A DNA stretch of 64,000 bases from Streptomyces misionensis (GCF_900104815.1 NZ_FNTD01000004.1:806001-870000), one strand, 5' to 3'; counted from the stretch's first letter, positions 34,447-47,138 are shown. A program made the numbers and translations. Notes: generated from the letters alone by a model not told the origin.

Positions 34447-34955
34447 CGGCGGCCCTCCGGGGTGGTGTCGCCGGCGGGCACGGGGGCGGCCAGGACGGCC
34501 ACGCGGTGCCGGCGCGGCTCGGTCAGGCCCGTGCTCAGGAAGGGCTCGGGCGGCAGCGGCACCAGCGGGACGCGCTCGCCCGCGCGGGCCCGCTGCGAGA
34601 ACCAGATGATCTTGCTGCCGGTGTCGGGGGCGCAGCAGCCCCAGCCGTCGCTCATGGCGGCGATGTCCGCGAGGGCGGCCCGCAGGTCCTGGTCCGGGCG
34701 CAGGTCCGGGTCGTCGTCACCGAAGGCGGTGATGAGGTGCTGCCCGTTCCACCACATCTCGATGGAGGTGTGCTTGTCCGTCGCGTGCTGGTCGATCGCG
34801 TGCAGCAGCAGTTCCGCGCCGCGGCAGACGGGGTCCACGAGATTGTCGAGGTCCCAGTAGCGGAGGTGGGCGGCCAGGATGCGGCTGACCTGTCCCACCC
34901 GTTCCGGGCTGACTTCCACGTCGAGGTGGTAGTAGCAGGGCACTGCGGTCTTCAT
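34443..34955 (-). CDS. Bergerat-fold (HATPase-like) protein coupled to glgX
   Basis: The 170-residue protein resembles Streptomyces anti-sigma-type ATPases. VCRGAELLLHAIDQHATDKH corresponds to the N-box helix, LITAFGDDDPDLRP to the D-x-x-P loop and SDGWGCCAPDTGSKIIWF to the final G-W-G-x-x and strand. The N-box Asn is replaced (HAIDQH), so ATP binding may be lost. An N-terminal segment (YYHLDVEVSPERVGQVSRIL) fits the first strand-helix. The stop overlaps the glgX start, suggesting a joint regulatory role, which is inference. The ATG is preceded by GAGGAG at 9 bases. Confidence 0.7.
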
Positions 34956-35076
34956 CGTCGCTTGCTCCTCACCGGCGCGGCTCTCGCTCCCCTCGCCCTG
35001 TCCGGGAGGGATCCCGGACACACAGCGTGAGCGTTGATCGCTTCTGAGTCACCTCCACGGTGAGGGCACTACGCCA

Positions 35077-35091
35077 TTCGTGCAACACGAA
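35077..35091. promoter_or_regulatory. palindrome in the divergent glgX / DUF5133-glgE promoter region
   Basis: TTCGTG-CAA-CACGAA is perfectly symmetric and lies between the leftward glgX pair and the rightward DUF5133/glgE genes. It could be an operator for both sides. No regulator gene is adjacent. The remainder of the 302-base gap (34956-35257) shows no gene. Confidence 0.4.
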
Positions 35092-35257
35092 CACCGCCGC
35101 CCGAGTTGATTGAAGCTCCAACAAGACGCTGCGTCGTCACCCGTGCACCATGAGTGAAAGCCTCGATCGCCGTAACGGTGCCGCGCCCACCCCCGCGCGG
35201 TCGCCACCCGACCGTCGGGAACGCGCCCAGTCGAGAGCGTGGAAGGTGAAGAGGGCC

Positions 35258-35557
35258 ATGCTGCTACCCGCCAAGGCCGAAGTGGCCCGGCAGTTGCGGC
35301 GTTACCGGGCTTGGGAGCGCGTGATGCTCGCCTCGCCGTACGACCGCAGGGTCCGGGCCACGTTCGAGGACTCGGGGTACACCCTGTGCGTGCTGATGGG
35401 CAAACGCTGCGCCCGCGAGGCGGCGGACGCGGCGGAGCGCTATCTGCGCACGAGTCTGGTCACCTACCTGCGCGAGCAGGACGGACGGCCGAAGGCGCGC
35501 CGTTCGGCACGAAGGACGCCGACATCGGAGCGGCGTTCCACGGCGCCGAGCTCCTGA
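35258..35557 (+). CDS. DUF5133 family protein
   Basis: The 99-residue protein begins [20 protein letters not shown]. The DUF5133 core is visible as [33 protein letters not shown] and AAERYLRT. The C-terminal 25 residues are basic and Ser-rich. The function is unknown. Streptomyces DUF5133 genes often sit near stress or glycogen genes, as here. ATG 35258 follows GAAGAGG. Confidence 0.8.
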   Translation: MLLPAKAEVARQLRRYRAWERVMLASPYDRRVRATFEDSGYTLCVLMGKRCAREAADAAERYLRTSLVTYLREQDGRPKARRSARRTPTSERRSTAPSS

Positions 35558-35665
35558 GCTGGCACCGTACAAGGCGTTCCCCCGGGGACCGGCTGGGGCC
35601 GGCCCCGCTCTCGGATCGCGGAGCCGGGCCGGTGCCCGGCTCCGCGCACGGCGGAGGTGAGATAC

Positions 35666-37653
35666 ATGCGCAGGACCCCGGCCATCGGCCGTGTACCGGT
35701 ACGCGACGTCCGGCCGGCCGTGGAGTGCGGCAGGCGCCCGGCGAAGGCGGTGACCGGGGAGACGTTCCAGGTCACCGCCACCGTGTTCCGCGAGGGGCAC
35801 GACGCCGTCGGCGCCAATGTGGTCCTGCGCGATCCGAGGGGCCGGCGCGGCCCCTGGACCCCGATGCGCGAACTGTCGCCGGGCAGCGACGTGTGGGGCG
35901 CCGAGGTCACCCCGGACGTGACGGGCCGCTGGACCTTCCGGGTGGAGGCCTGGAGTCATCCGCTGGCGACCTGGCGGCACACCGCCTCGGTCAAGGTGCC
36001 GGCCGGGATCGACACCGGGCTGGTGCTGGAGGAGGGCGCGGAGCTGTACGAGCGCGCCGCGGCCGGAGTCCCGAAGGGCCCCGAGCGGGACCTGGTGGCC
36101 GCCGCCGCCCGCGCCCTCGGCGACGACTCCCGCTCGGTCCACGACCGCCTCAAGGCCGCGCTCTGTCCAGAGGTCCAGGACGTGCTCGCGCGGTTTCCGC
36201 TGCGGGAGTTGGTGACCGCGTCGGACCCGATGCCCCTGCTGGTCGAGCGCGAGCGCGCGCTCTTCGGCTCCTGGTACGAGTTCTTCCCCCGCAGCGAGGG
36301 CACCGACCAGTGCCCGCACGGCACCTTCCGCACCGCCGCGCGGCGGCTGAAGCCGATCGCGGACATGGGCTTCGACGTCGTCTACCTGCCCCCGATCCAC
36401 CCGATCGGCCACACCTTCCGCAAGGGCCGCAACAACAGCCTCACCGCCACCCCCGACGACGTCGGCGTGCCCTGGGCCATCGGCTCCCCCGAGGGCGGAC
36501 ACGACACCGTCCACCCCCAACTCGGCACCATCGAGGACTTCGACCACTTCGTCGGCCAGGCCCGCGCGCTGGGCCTGGAGATCGCCCTCGACTTCGCCCT
36601 CCAGTGCTCCCCCGACCACCCCTGGGTGCACAAGCACCCCGAGTGGTTCCACCACCGGCCCGACGGCACCATCGCCCACGCCGAGAACCCGCCGAAGAAG
36701 TACCAGGACATCTACCCCATCGCCTTCGACGCGGACATGGACGGCCTCGTCGCCGAGACCGTGCGCGTGCTGCGGCACTGGATGGACCACGGAGTGCGGA
36801 TCTTCCGCGTCGACAACCCCCACACCAAACCGGTCGTCTTCTGGGAACGCGTCATCACCGAGATCAACGGCCGGGACCCCGACGTGATCTTCCTGGCCGA
36901 GGCCTTCACCCGCCCCGCCATGATGCACACCCTGGCCCAGATCGGCTTCCAGCAGTCCTACACCTACTTCACCTGGCGCACCACCAAAGCCGAACTCACC
37001 GAATACCTCACCGAGTTGACCGGCGAGGCGGCCGCCTACATGCGGCCCAACCTCTTCCCCAGCACCCCCGACATCCTGCACGCCTACCTCCAGCACGGCG
37101 GCCGCCCCGCCTTCGAGGTCCGCGCGGTCCTCGCCGCCACCCTCTCCCCCAGCTGGGGCATCTACAGCGGCTACGAACTGTGCGAGAACACCCCCCTGCG
37201 CGAAGGCTCCGAGGAATACCTCGACTCCGAGAAGTACCAGCTCACCCCACGCGACTGGGACACCGCCGCACGCGAGGGCCGCACCATCGCCCCGCTGATC
37301 ACCCGCCTCAACCACATCCGGCGCCGCCATCCCGCGCTACAGCGCCTGCGGAATCTCCGCTTCCATCGGACCGACAACGACGCCGTGCTCGCCTACAGCA
37401 AGAGCACGGGGGCGGACACGGTCCTCGTGGTCGTCAATCTCGACCCGCATCACGCCCAGGAGGCCACGGTCTCGTTGGACATGCCGCAACTCGGCCTGGA
37501 CTGGCACGCCGACCTGTCCGTACACGACGAACTGACGGGCGAGACGTACCACTGGGGCAGCACCAACTACGTGCGCCTGACACCCGGCCGGGTGCCCGCG
37601 CACGTGCTCCACGTCCGGCGATCGACGCCCGAGAACGGAGGGCCCGCAGCGTC

Positions 37654-37657
<4 letters not shown>
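35666..37657 (+). CDS. glgE: alpha-1,4-glucan:maltose-1-phosphate maltosyltransferase GlgE
   Basis: The 663-residue GH13_3 enzyme extends alpha-1,4-glucan chains with maltosyl units from maltose-1-phosphate. The N-terminal domains run from [20 protein letters not shown] to about 190. The catalytic barrel has nucleophile Asp383 in [11 protein letters not shown] and acid Glu412 in [11 protein letters not shown]; their 29-residue spacing matches the characterised S. coelicolor enzyme. [15 protein letters not shown] and [15 protein letters not shown] are also GlgE hallmarks. I chose ATG 35666 because GGAGGTGA lies just before it; GTG 35657 in frame is possible. The stop overlaps treS as ATGA. Confidence 0.96.
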
Positions 37658-39372
<1,715 letters not shown>

Positions 39373-39403
39373 GCGCGCGGCGCCGAGGAAAGGACGCGTC
39401 ACC

Positions 39404-40768
39404 ATGCCGAAGACCATCACCCTCCGGCCGAGAACCGCGGCCGGCGTCGACGGCCCCCTCGCCTCGCTCGGCGGGCTGCTGCGCCAGTGGCTGCCGCGGC
39501 AGCGCTGGTTCGCGGGCAAGGACCGGCCCGTGACCGATCTGTCGGTGCTGAGCGTGACCGAGCTGTTCCCCGGGTGTCTGCATCTGCTGGTGCACGCCTC
39601 GCACGCGCCGGTGCCCGCGCCCGGCGGCACCGCCCCGCCCGGCGACTGCTACCAGTTGCTGCTCGGCCTGCGCGAGCGGCTCGCGCCGCGCCTGGAGCGG
39701 GCGTTCATCGGGCGCGCCACCGCGGGTCCGCTGGCCGGGCTCGCGGTCTACGACGCGCTGTACGACCCGCGCTCGGCGAGCCTGCTCCTGGAGCGGCTGC
39801 GCCGGCCGGGCACCGCGGGCCCGCTGCGCTTCGAGGCGGACCCGGCCGCGCCGGTGCCCGGGGGTCTGCCACCGCGGCTGCTGGACGCCGAGCAGTCCAA
39901 CACCTCGCTGGTGTACGGCGACGCGTACATCCTGAAGCTGTTCCGCCGCATCCAGCCGGGCGTCAACCCGGACCTGGAGGTGTCGGCGGCGCTGGCCGCG
40001 CTGGGCTGCACCCGGGTGCCCGCGCCGGTGGCCTGGTTCGCCACGACCGCGCCGCGCCCGGCCACGCTGGGGGTGCTCCAGCCGTTCCTGCCGGACGCCG
40101 CCGACGGCTGGACGCTGGCGCTGGCCGCGCTCGCGGCGGGCGACGACTTCACCGCCGAGGCCCGGGCGCTGGGCCGGGCGATGGCCGAGGTGCACCTGGC
40201 GCTGGCCGAGGCGTTCCCGCCGGCCGGGCCCGGCGAGAACGGCCGTACCGCCGAGGAGATGTGCGCGCGCCTGGACGCGGCCGCCCACGCGGTGCCGGGG
40301 CTGAAGCCGTTCGTGCCCGGACTGCGGGCCGCGTTCGGGGCGCTGGCCACCTGCGACACCGGGCCGCCCGCCCAGCGCATCCACGGCGATCTGCACCTCG
40401 GGCAGGTGCTGCGGGCCGGCCGCGACTGGTTCGTCATCGACTTCGAGGGGGAGCCGTCCCGGCCGCTCATCGAGCGGCGGGCCCCGCAGTCCCCGGTGCG
40501 GGACGTGGCGGGGATGCTGCGCTCCTTCGACTACGCGGCCCGGCAGCGCCGCCCCTGGCGACCCGAGTGGGCGCGCCGCTGCCGGGAGGCGTTCTGCGCG
40601 GGCTACGCGGCCCGCGCGGGCTGGGATCCACGCAAGAAGCACGCGCTGCTGCGCGCGCACGAGACGGACAGGGCGGTGTACGAGGTGCTGTACGAGGCGA
40701 GACACCGGCCGGACTGGCTGCCGGTACCGATGGCCGCGATCAAACGACTCGCGGTGTGGGGAGGCTGA
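39404..40768 (+). CDS. maltokinase (Pep2/Mak)
   Basis: The 454-residue kinase phosphorylates maltose to maltose-1-phosphate. It has the aminoglycoside-phosphotransferase-like fold: [15 protein letters not shown] near the N-terminus, the Brenner-type [10 protein letters not shown] motif with catalytic Asp, [13 protein letters not shown] for metal binding, and [17 protein letters not shown]. The C-terminus ends [14 protein letters not shown]. It lies between treS and glgB, as in other GlgE operons, with an AGGAAAGGA ribosome site 31 bases after treS. Confidence 0.95.
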   Translation: MPKTITLRPRTAAGVDGPLASLGGLLRQWLPRQRWFAGKDRPVTDLSVLSVTELFPGCLHLLVHASHAPVPAPGGTAPPGDCYQLLLGLRERLAPRLERAFIGRATAGPLAGLAVYDALYDPRSASLLLERLRRPGTAGPLRFEADPAAPVPGGLPPRLLDAEQSNTSLVYGDAYILKLFRRIQPGVNPDLEVSAALAALGCTRVPAPVAWFATTAPRPATLGVLQPFLPDAADGWTLALAALAAGDDFTAEARALGRAMAEVHLALAEAFPPAGPGENGRTAEEMCARLDAAAHAVPGLKPFVPGLRAAFGALATCDTGPPAQRIHGDLHLGQVLRAGRDWFVIDFEGEPSRPLIERRAPQSPVRDVAGMLRSFDYAARQRRPWRPEWARRCREAFCAGYAARAGWDPRKKHALLRAHETDRAVYEVLYEARHRPDWLPVPMAAIKRLAVWGG

Positions 40769-40772
40769 CGGC

Positions 40773-42977
40773 ATGGCACTGCGCGACACCTCGCGTCCCG
40801 AGGCCGCGGGCCCGGTTGCGGCCTCGGCCGTCCTGGACCCCGCGGACCGGGACCGGCTGCTCGGCGGGGCGCACCACGACCCGCACGCCCTGCTGGGCGC
40901 CCATCCGGTGCCGGGCGGCACCCTGTTCCGGGCGCTGCGCCCCAACGCGCGGGCGGTGAGCGTCCTGGTCGACGGGATGCGCAACCCGCTCGTGTCGGAG
41001 GGCGGCGGGCTGTTCTCGGCCGTGCTGCCCTACCCGCGGATCCCGGCGTACACGCTGCTGGTGACGTACGACGAGGACGAGCGGGAGGTGCACGACCCGT
41101 ACCGCTTCCTGCCCGCGCTGGGCGAGCTGGACCTGCATCTGATCCGCGAGGGCCGGCACGAGCAGCTGTGGCGGGCGCTCGGCGCCGAGCCGATGGTCCA
41201 CCAGGGCGTGGCCGGCACCCGGTTCACCGTGTGGGCGCCCAATGCCCGGGGGGTGCGGGTGGCCGGGGACTTCACCTACTGGGACGGCACCCAGTACCCG
41301 ATGCGCTCGCTGGGCGCGTCCGGGGTGTGGGAGCTGTTCCTGCCCGGGGTCGGCGAGGGCGACCGCTACAAGTTCGAGATCACTTCCCGCCACGGCCACC
41401 GGTTCCTCAAGGCGGACCCGATGGCGCGGTGCACCGAGGTGCCGCCGGACACGGCGTCGGTGGTGACGGCCTCGCACCACGAGTGGGGCGACGCGCAGTG
41501 GATGGCGCACCGCGGCGACACCCCGGTGCACGAGGCGCCGTTCTCCGTGTACGAGGTGCATCTGCCGTCCTGGCGACCCGGACTGACGTATCGTCAGCTC
41601 GCGGACGAACTGCCCGCCTACGTCAAGGAGATGGGCTTCACGCATGTGGAGCTGATGCCGGTCGCCGGGCATCCGTTCAGCGGCTCCTGGGGCTACCAGG
41701 TCACCTCGTACTACGCCCCGACGCCCCGGCTGGGCTCCCCGGACGACTTCCGGTACCTGGTGGACGCGCTGCACCGGGCGGGCATCGGCGTGATCGTGGA
41801 CTGGGTGCCTGCGCACTTCCCCAAGGACGACTGGGCGCTGGCCCGGTTCGACGGCGATCCGCTGTACGAGCCCGGGAACGCCTCGCGCGCCGAGCACCCG
41901 GACTGGGGGACGTACGAGTTCGACTACGGCCGCACCGAGGTGCGCAACTTCCTCGTCGCCAACGCCGTGTACTGGTGCGAGGAGTTCCACGTCGACGGAC
42001 TGCGGGTGGACGCGGTCGCCTCCATGCTCTACCTGGACTACTCGCGGGACTCCGGGCAGTGGGAGCCGAACGTGTTCGGCGGCCGGGAGGACCTGGACGC
42101 GGTGGCGTTCCTCCAGGAGATGAACGCCACCGTGTACCGGCGCTGCCCGGGCGTGGTGACCATCGCCGAGGAGTCCACCGCGTGGGACGGGGTGACCCGG
42201 CCGACCGACAGCGGCGGGCTGGGCTTCGGGCTGAAGTGGAACATGGGCTGGATGCACGACTCGCTCCAGTACATCCAGAAGGAGCCCGTGCACCGCAAGT
42301 ACCACCACCACGAGATGACGTTCTCGATGGTGTACGCGTACAGCGAGAACTACGTCCTGCCGATCTCGCACGACGAGGTGGTGCACGGCAAGCAGGCCCT
42401 GGTGTCGAAGATGCCGGGCGACTGGTGGCAGCGGCGCGCCAACCACCGCGCGTACCTGGGCTTCATGTGGGCGCACCCGGGCAAGCAGCTGCTCTTCATG
42501 GGGCAGGAGTTCGCCCAGGGCGCCGAGTGGTCCGAGGCGCAGGGGCCCGAGTGGTGGCTGCTGGACGACGACTACCACTCCGCGGGCGACCACCGGGGCG
42601 TGCAGGCGCTGGTCCGGGACCTGAACGCGCTGTACCGGGCGCGGCCGGCGCTGTGGCAGCGGGACACCGACCCGGGAGGCTTCCGCTGGGTGCAGTGCGA
42701 CGCGGCGGACGACAACGTCTTCGCGTTCCTGCGGTTCGCCGCGGACGGCTCCCCGCTGCTCGCGGTGTCGAACTTCTCCCCCGTGGTCCGCGACGACTAC
42801 CGGCTGTGGGTCCCGGAGGAGGTCCCGGCCTGGCAGGAGGAGCTGAACACGGACGACGCCCGCTACGGGGGCGGCGGGGTCGCCGTCGGCCCGCCGGGGG
42901 CGCTGAAGCCGGCCGACGGTTCGCTCGCCCTCACGCTGCCGCCGCTGGCCACGGTGTTCCTGGCGCCCGTGCGCTGA
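40773..42977 (+). CDS. glgB: 1,4-alpha-glucan branching enzyme GlgB
   Basis: The 734-residue protein has two N-terminal CBM48-like modules ([12 protein letters not shown] and [19 protein letters not shown]) and a GH13_9 barrel. The nucleophile Asp413 is in [16 protein letters not shown], and the acid Glu466 is in [13 protein letters not shown]; the 53-residue spacing equals that of E. coli Glg[16 protein letters not shown] is also typical. It introduces alpha-1,6 branches into the GlgE product. The start is four bases after the maltokinase stop, so it is co-translated in the operon. Confidence 0.96.
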   Translation: MALRDTSRPEAAGPVAASAVLDPADRDRLLGGAHHDPHALLGAHPVPGGTLFRALRPNARAVSVLVDGMRNPLVSEGGGLFSAVLPYPRIPAYTLLVTYDEDEREVHDPYRFLPALGELDLHLIREGRHEQLWRALGAEPMVHQGVAGTRFTVWAPNARGVRVAGDFTYWDGTQYPMRSLGASGVWELFLPGVGEGDRYKFEITSRHGHRFLKADPMARCTEVPPDTASVVTASHHEWGDAQWMAHRGDTPVHEAPFSVYEVHLPSWRPGLTYRQLADELPAYVKEMGFTHVELMPVAGHPFSGSWGYQVTSYYAPTPRLGSPDDFRYLVDALHRAGIGVIVDWVPAHFPKDDWALARFDGDPLYEPGNASRAEHPDWGTYEFDYGRTEVRNFLVANAVYWCEEFHVDGLRVDAVASMLYLDYSRDSGQWEPNVFGGREDLDAVAFLQEMNATVYRRCPGVVTIAEESTAWDGVTRPTDSGGLGFGLKWNMGWMHDSLQYIQKEPVHRKYHHHEMTFSMVYAYSENYVLPISHDEVVHGKQALVSKMPGDWWQRRANHRAYLGFMWAHPGKQLLFMGQEFAQGAEWSEAQGPEWWLLDDDYHSAGDHRGVQALVRDLNALYRARPALWQRDTDPGGFRWVQCDAADDNVFAFLRFAADGSPLLAVSNFSPVVRDDYRLWVPEEVPAWQEELNTDDARYGGGGVAVGPPGALKPADGSLALTLPPLATVFLAPVR

Positions 42978-42997
42978 CGGCGCAGGTGTCGGCGGCC

Positions 42998-43050
42998 GTC
43001 ACCGGGGCAGTCGGGGTCGTACGGACAGACCCCTGGCTGCCCCCGGTGAC
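42998..43050 (+). terminator. terminator of the glg operon
   Basis: GTCACCGGGGCAG (42998-43010) pairs with CTGCCCCCGGTGAC (43037-43050) with one bulge. Inside, GGGGTC pairs with GACCCC. This long hairpin lies 20 bases after the glgB stop and before the ribosome site of the next gene. Confidence 0.7.
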
Positions 43051-43070
43051 GGGGAGGAAGGCGGCACCGA

Positions 43071-44159
43071 GTGCGCACGGTCGGAGTGGAGGAGGAACTC
43101 CTCCTGGTCGATCCGGACAGTGGCGACCCGAAGGCGCTGGCGGCTGCCGTGCTGGCGCGGGCCGCGCACGACGATCCCGGGCAGGACGTGTTCGAGCCGG
43201 AACTGTTCGGGCAGATGCTGGAGTTCGCCACCCACCCGCAGGCCGAGATGTCGGACCTCGGCGAGGAGATCGTGCGCTGCCGGAAGGAGGCGGCCCGGCA
43301 CGCCGGGCAGATCGGCTGCGCGGTCGCCGCGCTCGCCACCTCGCCGCTGCCGGTCAGCCCCTCGCTGACGGTGAACGAGCGGTATCTGTGGCTGGCCGAC
43401 CGGTACGGGGTCGGCACCCGTGACCAACTGGTCTGCGGCTGCCATGTGCATGTGTCGGTGGAGTCCGACGAGGAGGGCGTGGCGGTCCTGGACCGGCTGC
43501 GGCCCTGGCTGCCGGCGCTCACCGCGATCAGCGGCAACTCCCCCTTCTGGCAAGGGCATGACACCAACTACCGCAGCTATCGCAGCCGGGTGTGGTCGCG
43601 CTGGCCGTCGGCCGGGCCCACCGAACTGTTCGGTTCGCCCGAGCGGTACCACCGGCGGGTGGCGGACATGGTGGCCTCCGGGGTCATCCTGGACGAGGCG
43701 ATGGCGTACTTCGACGCACGGCTGTCGGCCAGCTATCCGACGGTGGAGCTGCGGGTCTCGGACGTGTGCCTGTACGCGGAGGACGCCCTGCTGGTCGCCA
43801 CCCTCGCCCGGGGCCTGGTGGAGACGGCCGCCCGGGACTGGCGCGCGGGCCGCCCTGCCCCCGACCACAGTGTGAGCCTGCTGCGGCTGGCGTCCTGGCA
43901 GGCCGCCCGCTCGGGACTCGACGGCGACCTGCTGGACCCCCACACCATGCGGCCCCGGCCCGCCGGACAGGTGCTGCGCTCGCTGCTCGACCACATCGGG
44001 GACGCCCTCGACGACAGCGGCGACGGCGCCCGCGCCGAGAAGGGCGTCGAGGAACTGCTGCGACGCGGCAGCGGCGCCCGCGAGCAGCGCCGCCTGCTGG
44101 AGCACACGGACAGCCTGCGCGACGTCGTCACCGAGTGCGTCCGCCACACCCAGGGCTGA
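43071..44159 (+). CDS. carboxylate-amine ligase, YbdK/GCS2 family
   Basis: The 362-residue protein has the glutamate-cysteine ligase 2 fold: TVGVEEELLLVDPDSG, CGCHVHVSVESDEEGV, LPALTAISGNSPFWQGHD and ASYPTVELRVSDVCLYAEDA. In E. coli YbdK has weak glutamate-cysteine ligase activity; actinobacteria use mycothiol, so another amide-forming role is likely. The GTG start at 43071 is 10 bases after GGGGAGGAAGG. It lies just beyond the glg terminator and probably has its own transcript. Confidence 0.9.
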   Translation: MRTVGVEEELLLVDPDSGDPKALAAAVLARAAHDDPGQDVFEPELFGQMLEFATHPQAEMSDLGEEIVRCRKEAARHAGQIGCAVAALATSPLPVSPSLTVNERYLWLADRYGVGTRDQLVCGCHVHVSVESDEEGVAVLDRLRPWLPALTAISGNSPFWQGHDTNYRSYRSRVWSRWPSAGPTELFGSPERYHRRVADMVASGVILDEAMAYFDARLSASYPTVELRVSDVCLYAEDALLVATLARGLVETAARDWRAGRPAPDHSVSLLRLASWQAARSGLDGDLLDPHTMRPRPAGQVLRSLLDHIGDALDDSGDGARAEKGVEELLRRGSGAREQRRLLEHTDSLRDVVTECVRHTQG

Positions 44160-44215
44160 CCGGCCCCCGCGGCCGGCAGGACCGTACCGGGCACGCGCGG
44201 TGCGGGTCGGGATGG

Positions 44216-44458
44216 TCAGCGGATCAGGACGAGGGCGTAGACCAGGAAGAACGCGGCGATCAGCACGACGACGGCCAGGATCAGCGCCAGTGGCGCCTTG
44301 GCCCAGCCGCGCTGGTTCGCGTGCGGCTCCCGGGTCGCGGCCTGGGGCATGCTGCTCTCGGCGGGCGGGGTCTCGCCGGGCGGCACCGAGCCGCCCGGCT
44401 CCAGGCCGGTGGTGCGCTCGGGTTCCGGGTCGGGGTTCACATGGCTCATGTCACTCAT
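44216..44458 (-). CDS. DUF6480 family membrane protein
   Basis: The 80-residue protein shows the DUF6480 layout: an N-terminal Pro/Gly/Glu-rich segment (NPDPEPERTTGLEPGGSVPP, then GETPPAESS) and a C-terminal transmembrane helix (PLALILAVVVLIAAFFLVYA). The function is unknown; such genes are widespread in Streptomyces and probably encode small envelope proteins. Overlapping ATGs near 44446 are alternative starts. Confidence 0.82.
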   Translation of the reverse strand: MSDMSHVNPDPEPERTTGLEPGGSVPPGETPPAESSMPQAATREPHANQRGWAKAPLALILAVVVLIAAFFLVYALVLIR

Positions 44459-44761
44459 GTCTGCCGAGTCCCCACACGCGCCCGCCTCACCGGCCGATCA
44501 CGCACGGAACCCCGCCGCGGCCGGGAGGCGGTGTGCCGCACCGGGGGCCTCAGGGTCTACCGTGTCCCGCGGAAACCGTCCGAGCCCGCACGGGTCACCC
44601 GCACCGTCCGCGGAGCCGCACCGGCAGACGGCCGCACGGACGGATATCCGGCCCGGCTGTGGGAACCCGCACCGCAGCGAAAGATCAGCGACGACGACCG
44701 TCCTGGCCGCACGGGGCAGCACAGGGGCTCCGTACGGCCGAGGCCGGGGGAATGCGAGACC
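44459..44761. promoter_or_regulatory. intergenic region with promoter for the anti-sigma-like gene
   Basis: The 303-base divergent gap holds no gene. TACCGT at 44558-44563 is a plausible -10 for rightward transcription toward the HATPase gene at 44762, giving a ~190-base leader. No strong -35 is visible. Confidence 0.35.
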
Positions 44762-45193
44762 GTGACCGAGCCGCGTTGGGACGAGACCCCGCCTTCCGAG
44801 GAGACGTACGAGCGGACGTTCTCCTTCGCGGGCGAGCTGCGCAACGTCACCGAGGCGCGGCTCGCCGCGGAGGACTTCCTCGGTGCGCTGGCCCGCGCCG
44901 CGCCGCCGGGCGAGGACGAGTACTGGGACGACATCCTGCTGGTGGTGACCGAACTGGCCGCCAACGTGATCCAGTACGCGCCCGGCCCGTTCGACCTGCG
45001 GATGCGGCGCACCTTCGACGGCGTGCACGTGACGATGCGCGACAGCAGCACCACCCGCCCGGAGCCCCGGCCCTTCCATCCGCGCACGGGCGGCGGAGGC
45101 ATCGGCTGGCATCTGGTGCACACGCTGTGCACCCAGGTCAGTGTGGTGGTGCACGACGAGGGCAAGGACATCCACGTCTTCCTGCCCTGGTGA
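44762..45193 (+). CDS. anti-sigma-type ATP-binding protein (HATPase_c_2)
   Basis: The 143-residue protein resembles RsbW/anti-sigma serine kinases. The N-box is in ILLVVTELAANVIQYAPG. The D-box follows (VTMRDSSTTRPEPRPFHP), then GGGGIGWHLVHTL and VVHDEGKDIHVFLPW. All three motifs look intact, so it should bind ATP and may phosphorylate an anti-anti-sigma protein and bind a SigF-type factor such as those at 30 and 50 kb. The GTG start at 44762 lacks a strong ribosome site. Confidence 0.85.
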   Translation: MTEPRWDETPPSEETYERTFSFAGELRNVTEARLAAEDFLGALARAAPPGEDEYWDDILLVVTELAANVIQYAPGPFDLRMRRTFDGVHVTMRDSSTTRPEPRPFHPRTGGGGIGWHLVHTLCTQVSVVVHDEGKDIHVFLPW

Positions 45194-45386
45194 CGCGGCC
45201 GACGTGTAACCACGCCTCAGCCGGTTACTCCACCGCGTGCGGGGGCCCGCATTCGTCTGCCTGCCGCACCCGGCTGGCACAACGGCCCGGGGCGCGGTGG
45301 GATCGGAGTCGGTGCGCATCGATCCAGGGCATGCGAACGGCGACGAGTCGGACCGCCGCCTGGAGCCGCAGAAAGGGATGGACACC

Positions 45387-46754
45387 GTGACACGACCCAG
45401 GATCCTGGTGGTTGGCGCCGGCTTCGCCGGAGTCGAGTGCGTCCGCCGCCTGGAGCGGAAACTCGCCCCCGACGAGGCCGACGTCACCCTGGTGACGCCC
45501 GTCTCCTACCAGCTCTATCTGCCCCTGCTGCCCCAGGTCGCCTCCGGTGTGCTCACACCGCAGTCGATCGCGCTCTCGCTGCGCCGCAGCAGGCGGTACC
45601 GCACCCGGATCCTGCCGGGCGGCGCGATCGGCGTGGACCTGAAGGCCAAGGTCTGCGTGATCCGGACCATCACCGACAAGATCGTGAACGAGCCGTACGA
45701 CTACATCGTGCTCGCCCCCGGCAGTGTGACCCGCACCTTCGACATCCCGGGGCTGACCGAGCACGCCTTCGGCATGAAGACGCTCGCCGAGGCGGCCTAC
45801 ATCCGTGACCACGTCATCTCCCAGCTGGACCTGGCCGACGCCAGCGACGACCCCGCCGAGCGGGCCGCGCGGCTCCAGTTCGTGGTGGTCGGCGGCGGGT
45901 ACGCCGGCACCGAGACCGCGGCGTGTCTGCAACGGCTCACGCACGCCGCCGTACGGCGCTATCCGCGGCTCGACCCGGGCCTGATCAGGTGGCATCTGAT
46001 CGACATCGCGCCCAAGCTGATGCCGGAGCTGGGCGAGAAGCTCGGCCGCAGCGCGCAGGAGATCCTGCGGCGCCGCGGCATCGACGTCTCCCTCGGGGTC
46101 TCGCTCGACAAGGCCGGGGCGGAGGAGGTCACCTTCACCGACGGCCGGGTGGTGCCCACGCGCACCCTGATCTGGACCGCCGGCGTGGTCGCCAGTCCGC
46201 TGATCGCCACGCTGGGCGCGGAGACGGTCCGCGGCCGGCTGCTCGTGGACCCCGAGCTGACCGTGCCGGGCCAGGACGGGGTGTTCGCGCTCGGCGACTC
46301 CGCCGCGGTGCCCGACCTCGCCAAGGGCCAGGAGGGGGCGATCTGCCCGCCGACCGCGCAGCACGCCTCGCGCCAGGGCAAACGGGCCGCCGAGAACGTC
46401 ATCGCGACACTGCGCGGGGAGCCGCTGCACCCGTACGTCCACAAGGACCTCGGCCTGGTCGTGGACCTCGGCGGCAAGGACGCGGTGTCCAAGCCGCTCG
46501 GCGTCGAGCTGCGCGGGGTGCCCGCACAGGCGGTGGCCCGCGGCTACCACTGGTCGGCGCTGCGCACGGGCGTCGCCAAGGCCCGGGTAATGACCAACTG
46601 GCTGCTCAACGCGGCGGCCGGCGACGATTTCGTCCGCACCGGTTTCCAGGCCCGCAAGCCCGCCCGGCTGAAGGACTTCGAGTTCACCGACTCCTATCTG
46701 ACGCCGGAACAGGTGCGGGCCCGGGCGGAGGGCCGCGCCATCGGCAGCCAGTGA
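45387..46754 (+). CDS. type II NADH dehydrogenase-like FAD/NAD(P) oxidoreductase
   Basis: The 455-residue protein has two nucleotide-binding sites: FAD at LVVGAGFAGVECVRRLE (N-terminus) and NADH at FVVVGGGYAGTETAACLQ around residue 165. The later motif GQDGVFALGDSAAVPDL binds FAD. It matches NDH-2, which passes electrons from NADH to menaquinone without pumping protons. A C-terminal basic amphipathic region (KARVMTNWLLNAAAG) may attach it to the membrane. I chose GTG 45387, nine bases after GAAAGGG; ATG 45378 is in frame but too close to that site. Confidence 0.9.
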   Translation: MTRPRILVVGAGFAGVECVRRLERKLAPDEADVTLVTPVSYQLYLPLLPQVASGVLTPQSIALSLRRSRRYRTRILPGGAIGVDLKAKVCVIRTITDKIVNEPYDYIVLAPGSVTRTFDIPGLTEHAFGMKTLAEAAYIRDHVISQLDLADASDDPAERAARLQFVVVGGGYAGTETAACLQRLTHAAVRRYPRLDPGLIRWHLIDIAPKLMPELGEKLGRSAQEILRRRGIDVSLGVSLDKAGAEEVTFTDGRVVPTRTLIWTAGVVASPLIATLGAETVRGRLLVDPELTVPGQDGVFALGDSAAVPDLAKGQEGAICPPTAQHASRQGKRAAENVIATLRGEPLHPYVHKDLGLVVDLGGKDAVSKPLGVELRGVPAQAVARGYHWSALRTGVAKARVMTNWLLNAAAGDDFVRTGFQARKPARLKDFEFTDSYLTPEQVRARAEGRAIGSQ

Positions 46755-46850
46755 TGTGACACGGGTCACCAGGGGCCGCCGATCAGTTCGCCACCGGTCG
46801 GCGGTCTTCTCCGGTGACCGGAGAACGTCGCATCGAAGGAGCGCGCGCAG

Positions 46851-47063
46851 ATGACCGAGAAGCAGGCCGTGAAGGGCCCGGCAAGCTACTTCCCGTCCAT
46901 CGAGAAGAAGTACGGCCGCCCGATCGGCGCGTGGCAGGAGCTGATCCGTTCCTCGCCGCTGACCAAGCACATGGAACTGGTGGCCTGGCTCAAGTCCGAG
47001 CACGGACTGGGCCACGGGCACGCCAACGCTCTGGTGGCCGCGACCCTGGCCGAAAGCAGCTGA
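46851..47063 (+). CDS. DUF4287 family protein
   Basis: The 70-residue protein carries the DUF4287 core: YFPSIEKKYGRPIGAWQELI, then KHMELVAWLKSEHGLGHGHA and NALVAATL. It is small, helical and of unknown function, often found in actinobacteria as a stand-alone gene. ATG 46851 follows AAGGAG. Confidence 0.9.
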   Translation: MTEKQAVKGPASYFPSIEKKYGRPIGAWQELIRSSPLTKHMELVAWLKSEHGLGHGHANALVAATLAESS

Positions 47064-47138
47064 TCCGGTCGCTCGTGCGATGCTGGGGCGTAGATCGATT
47101 TCTGGCACGGGTTCACGGACACGGGAGAGCGCGGCGGC

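Noticed and set aside
45208..45233. GTAACC/GGTTAC inverted repeat after the HATPase gene
   Set aside because: Only six pairs with an 11-base or longer loop; too weak to call a terminator.
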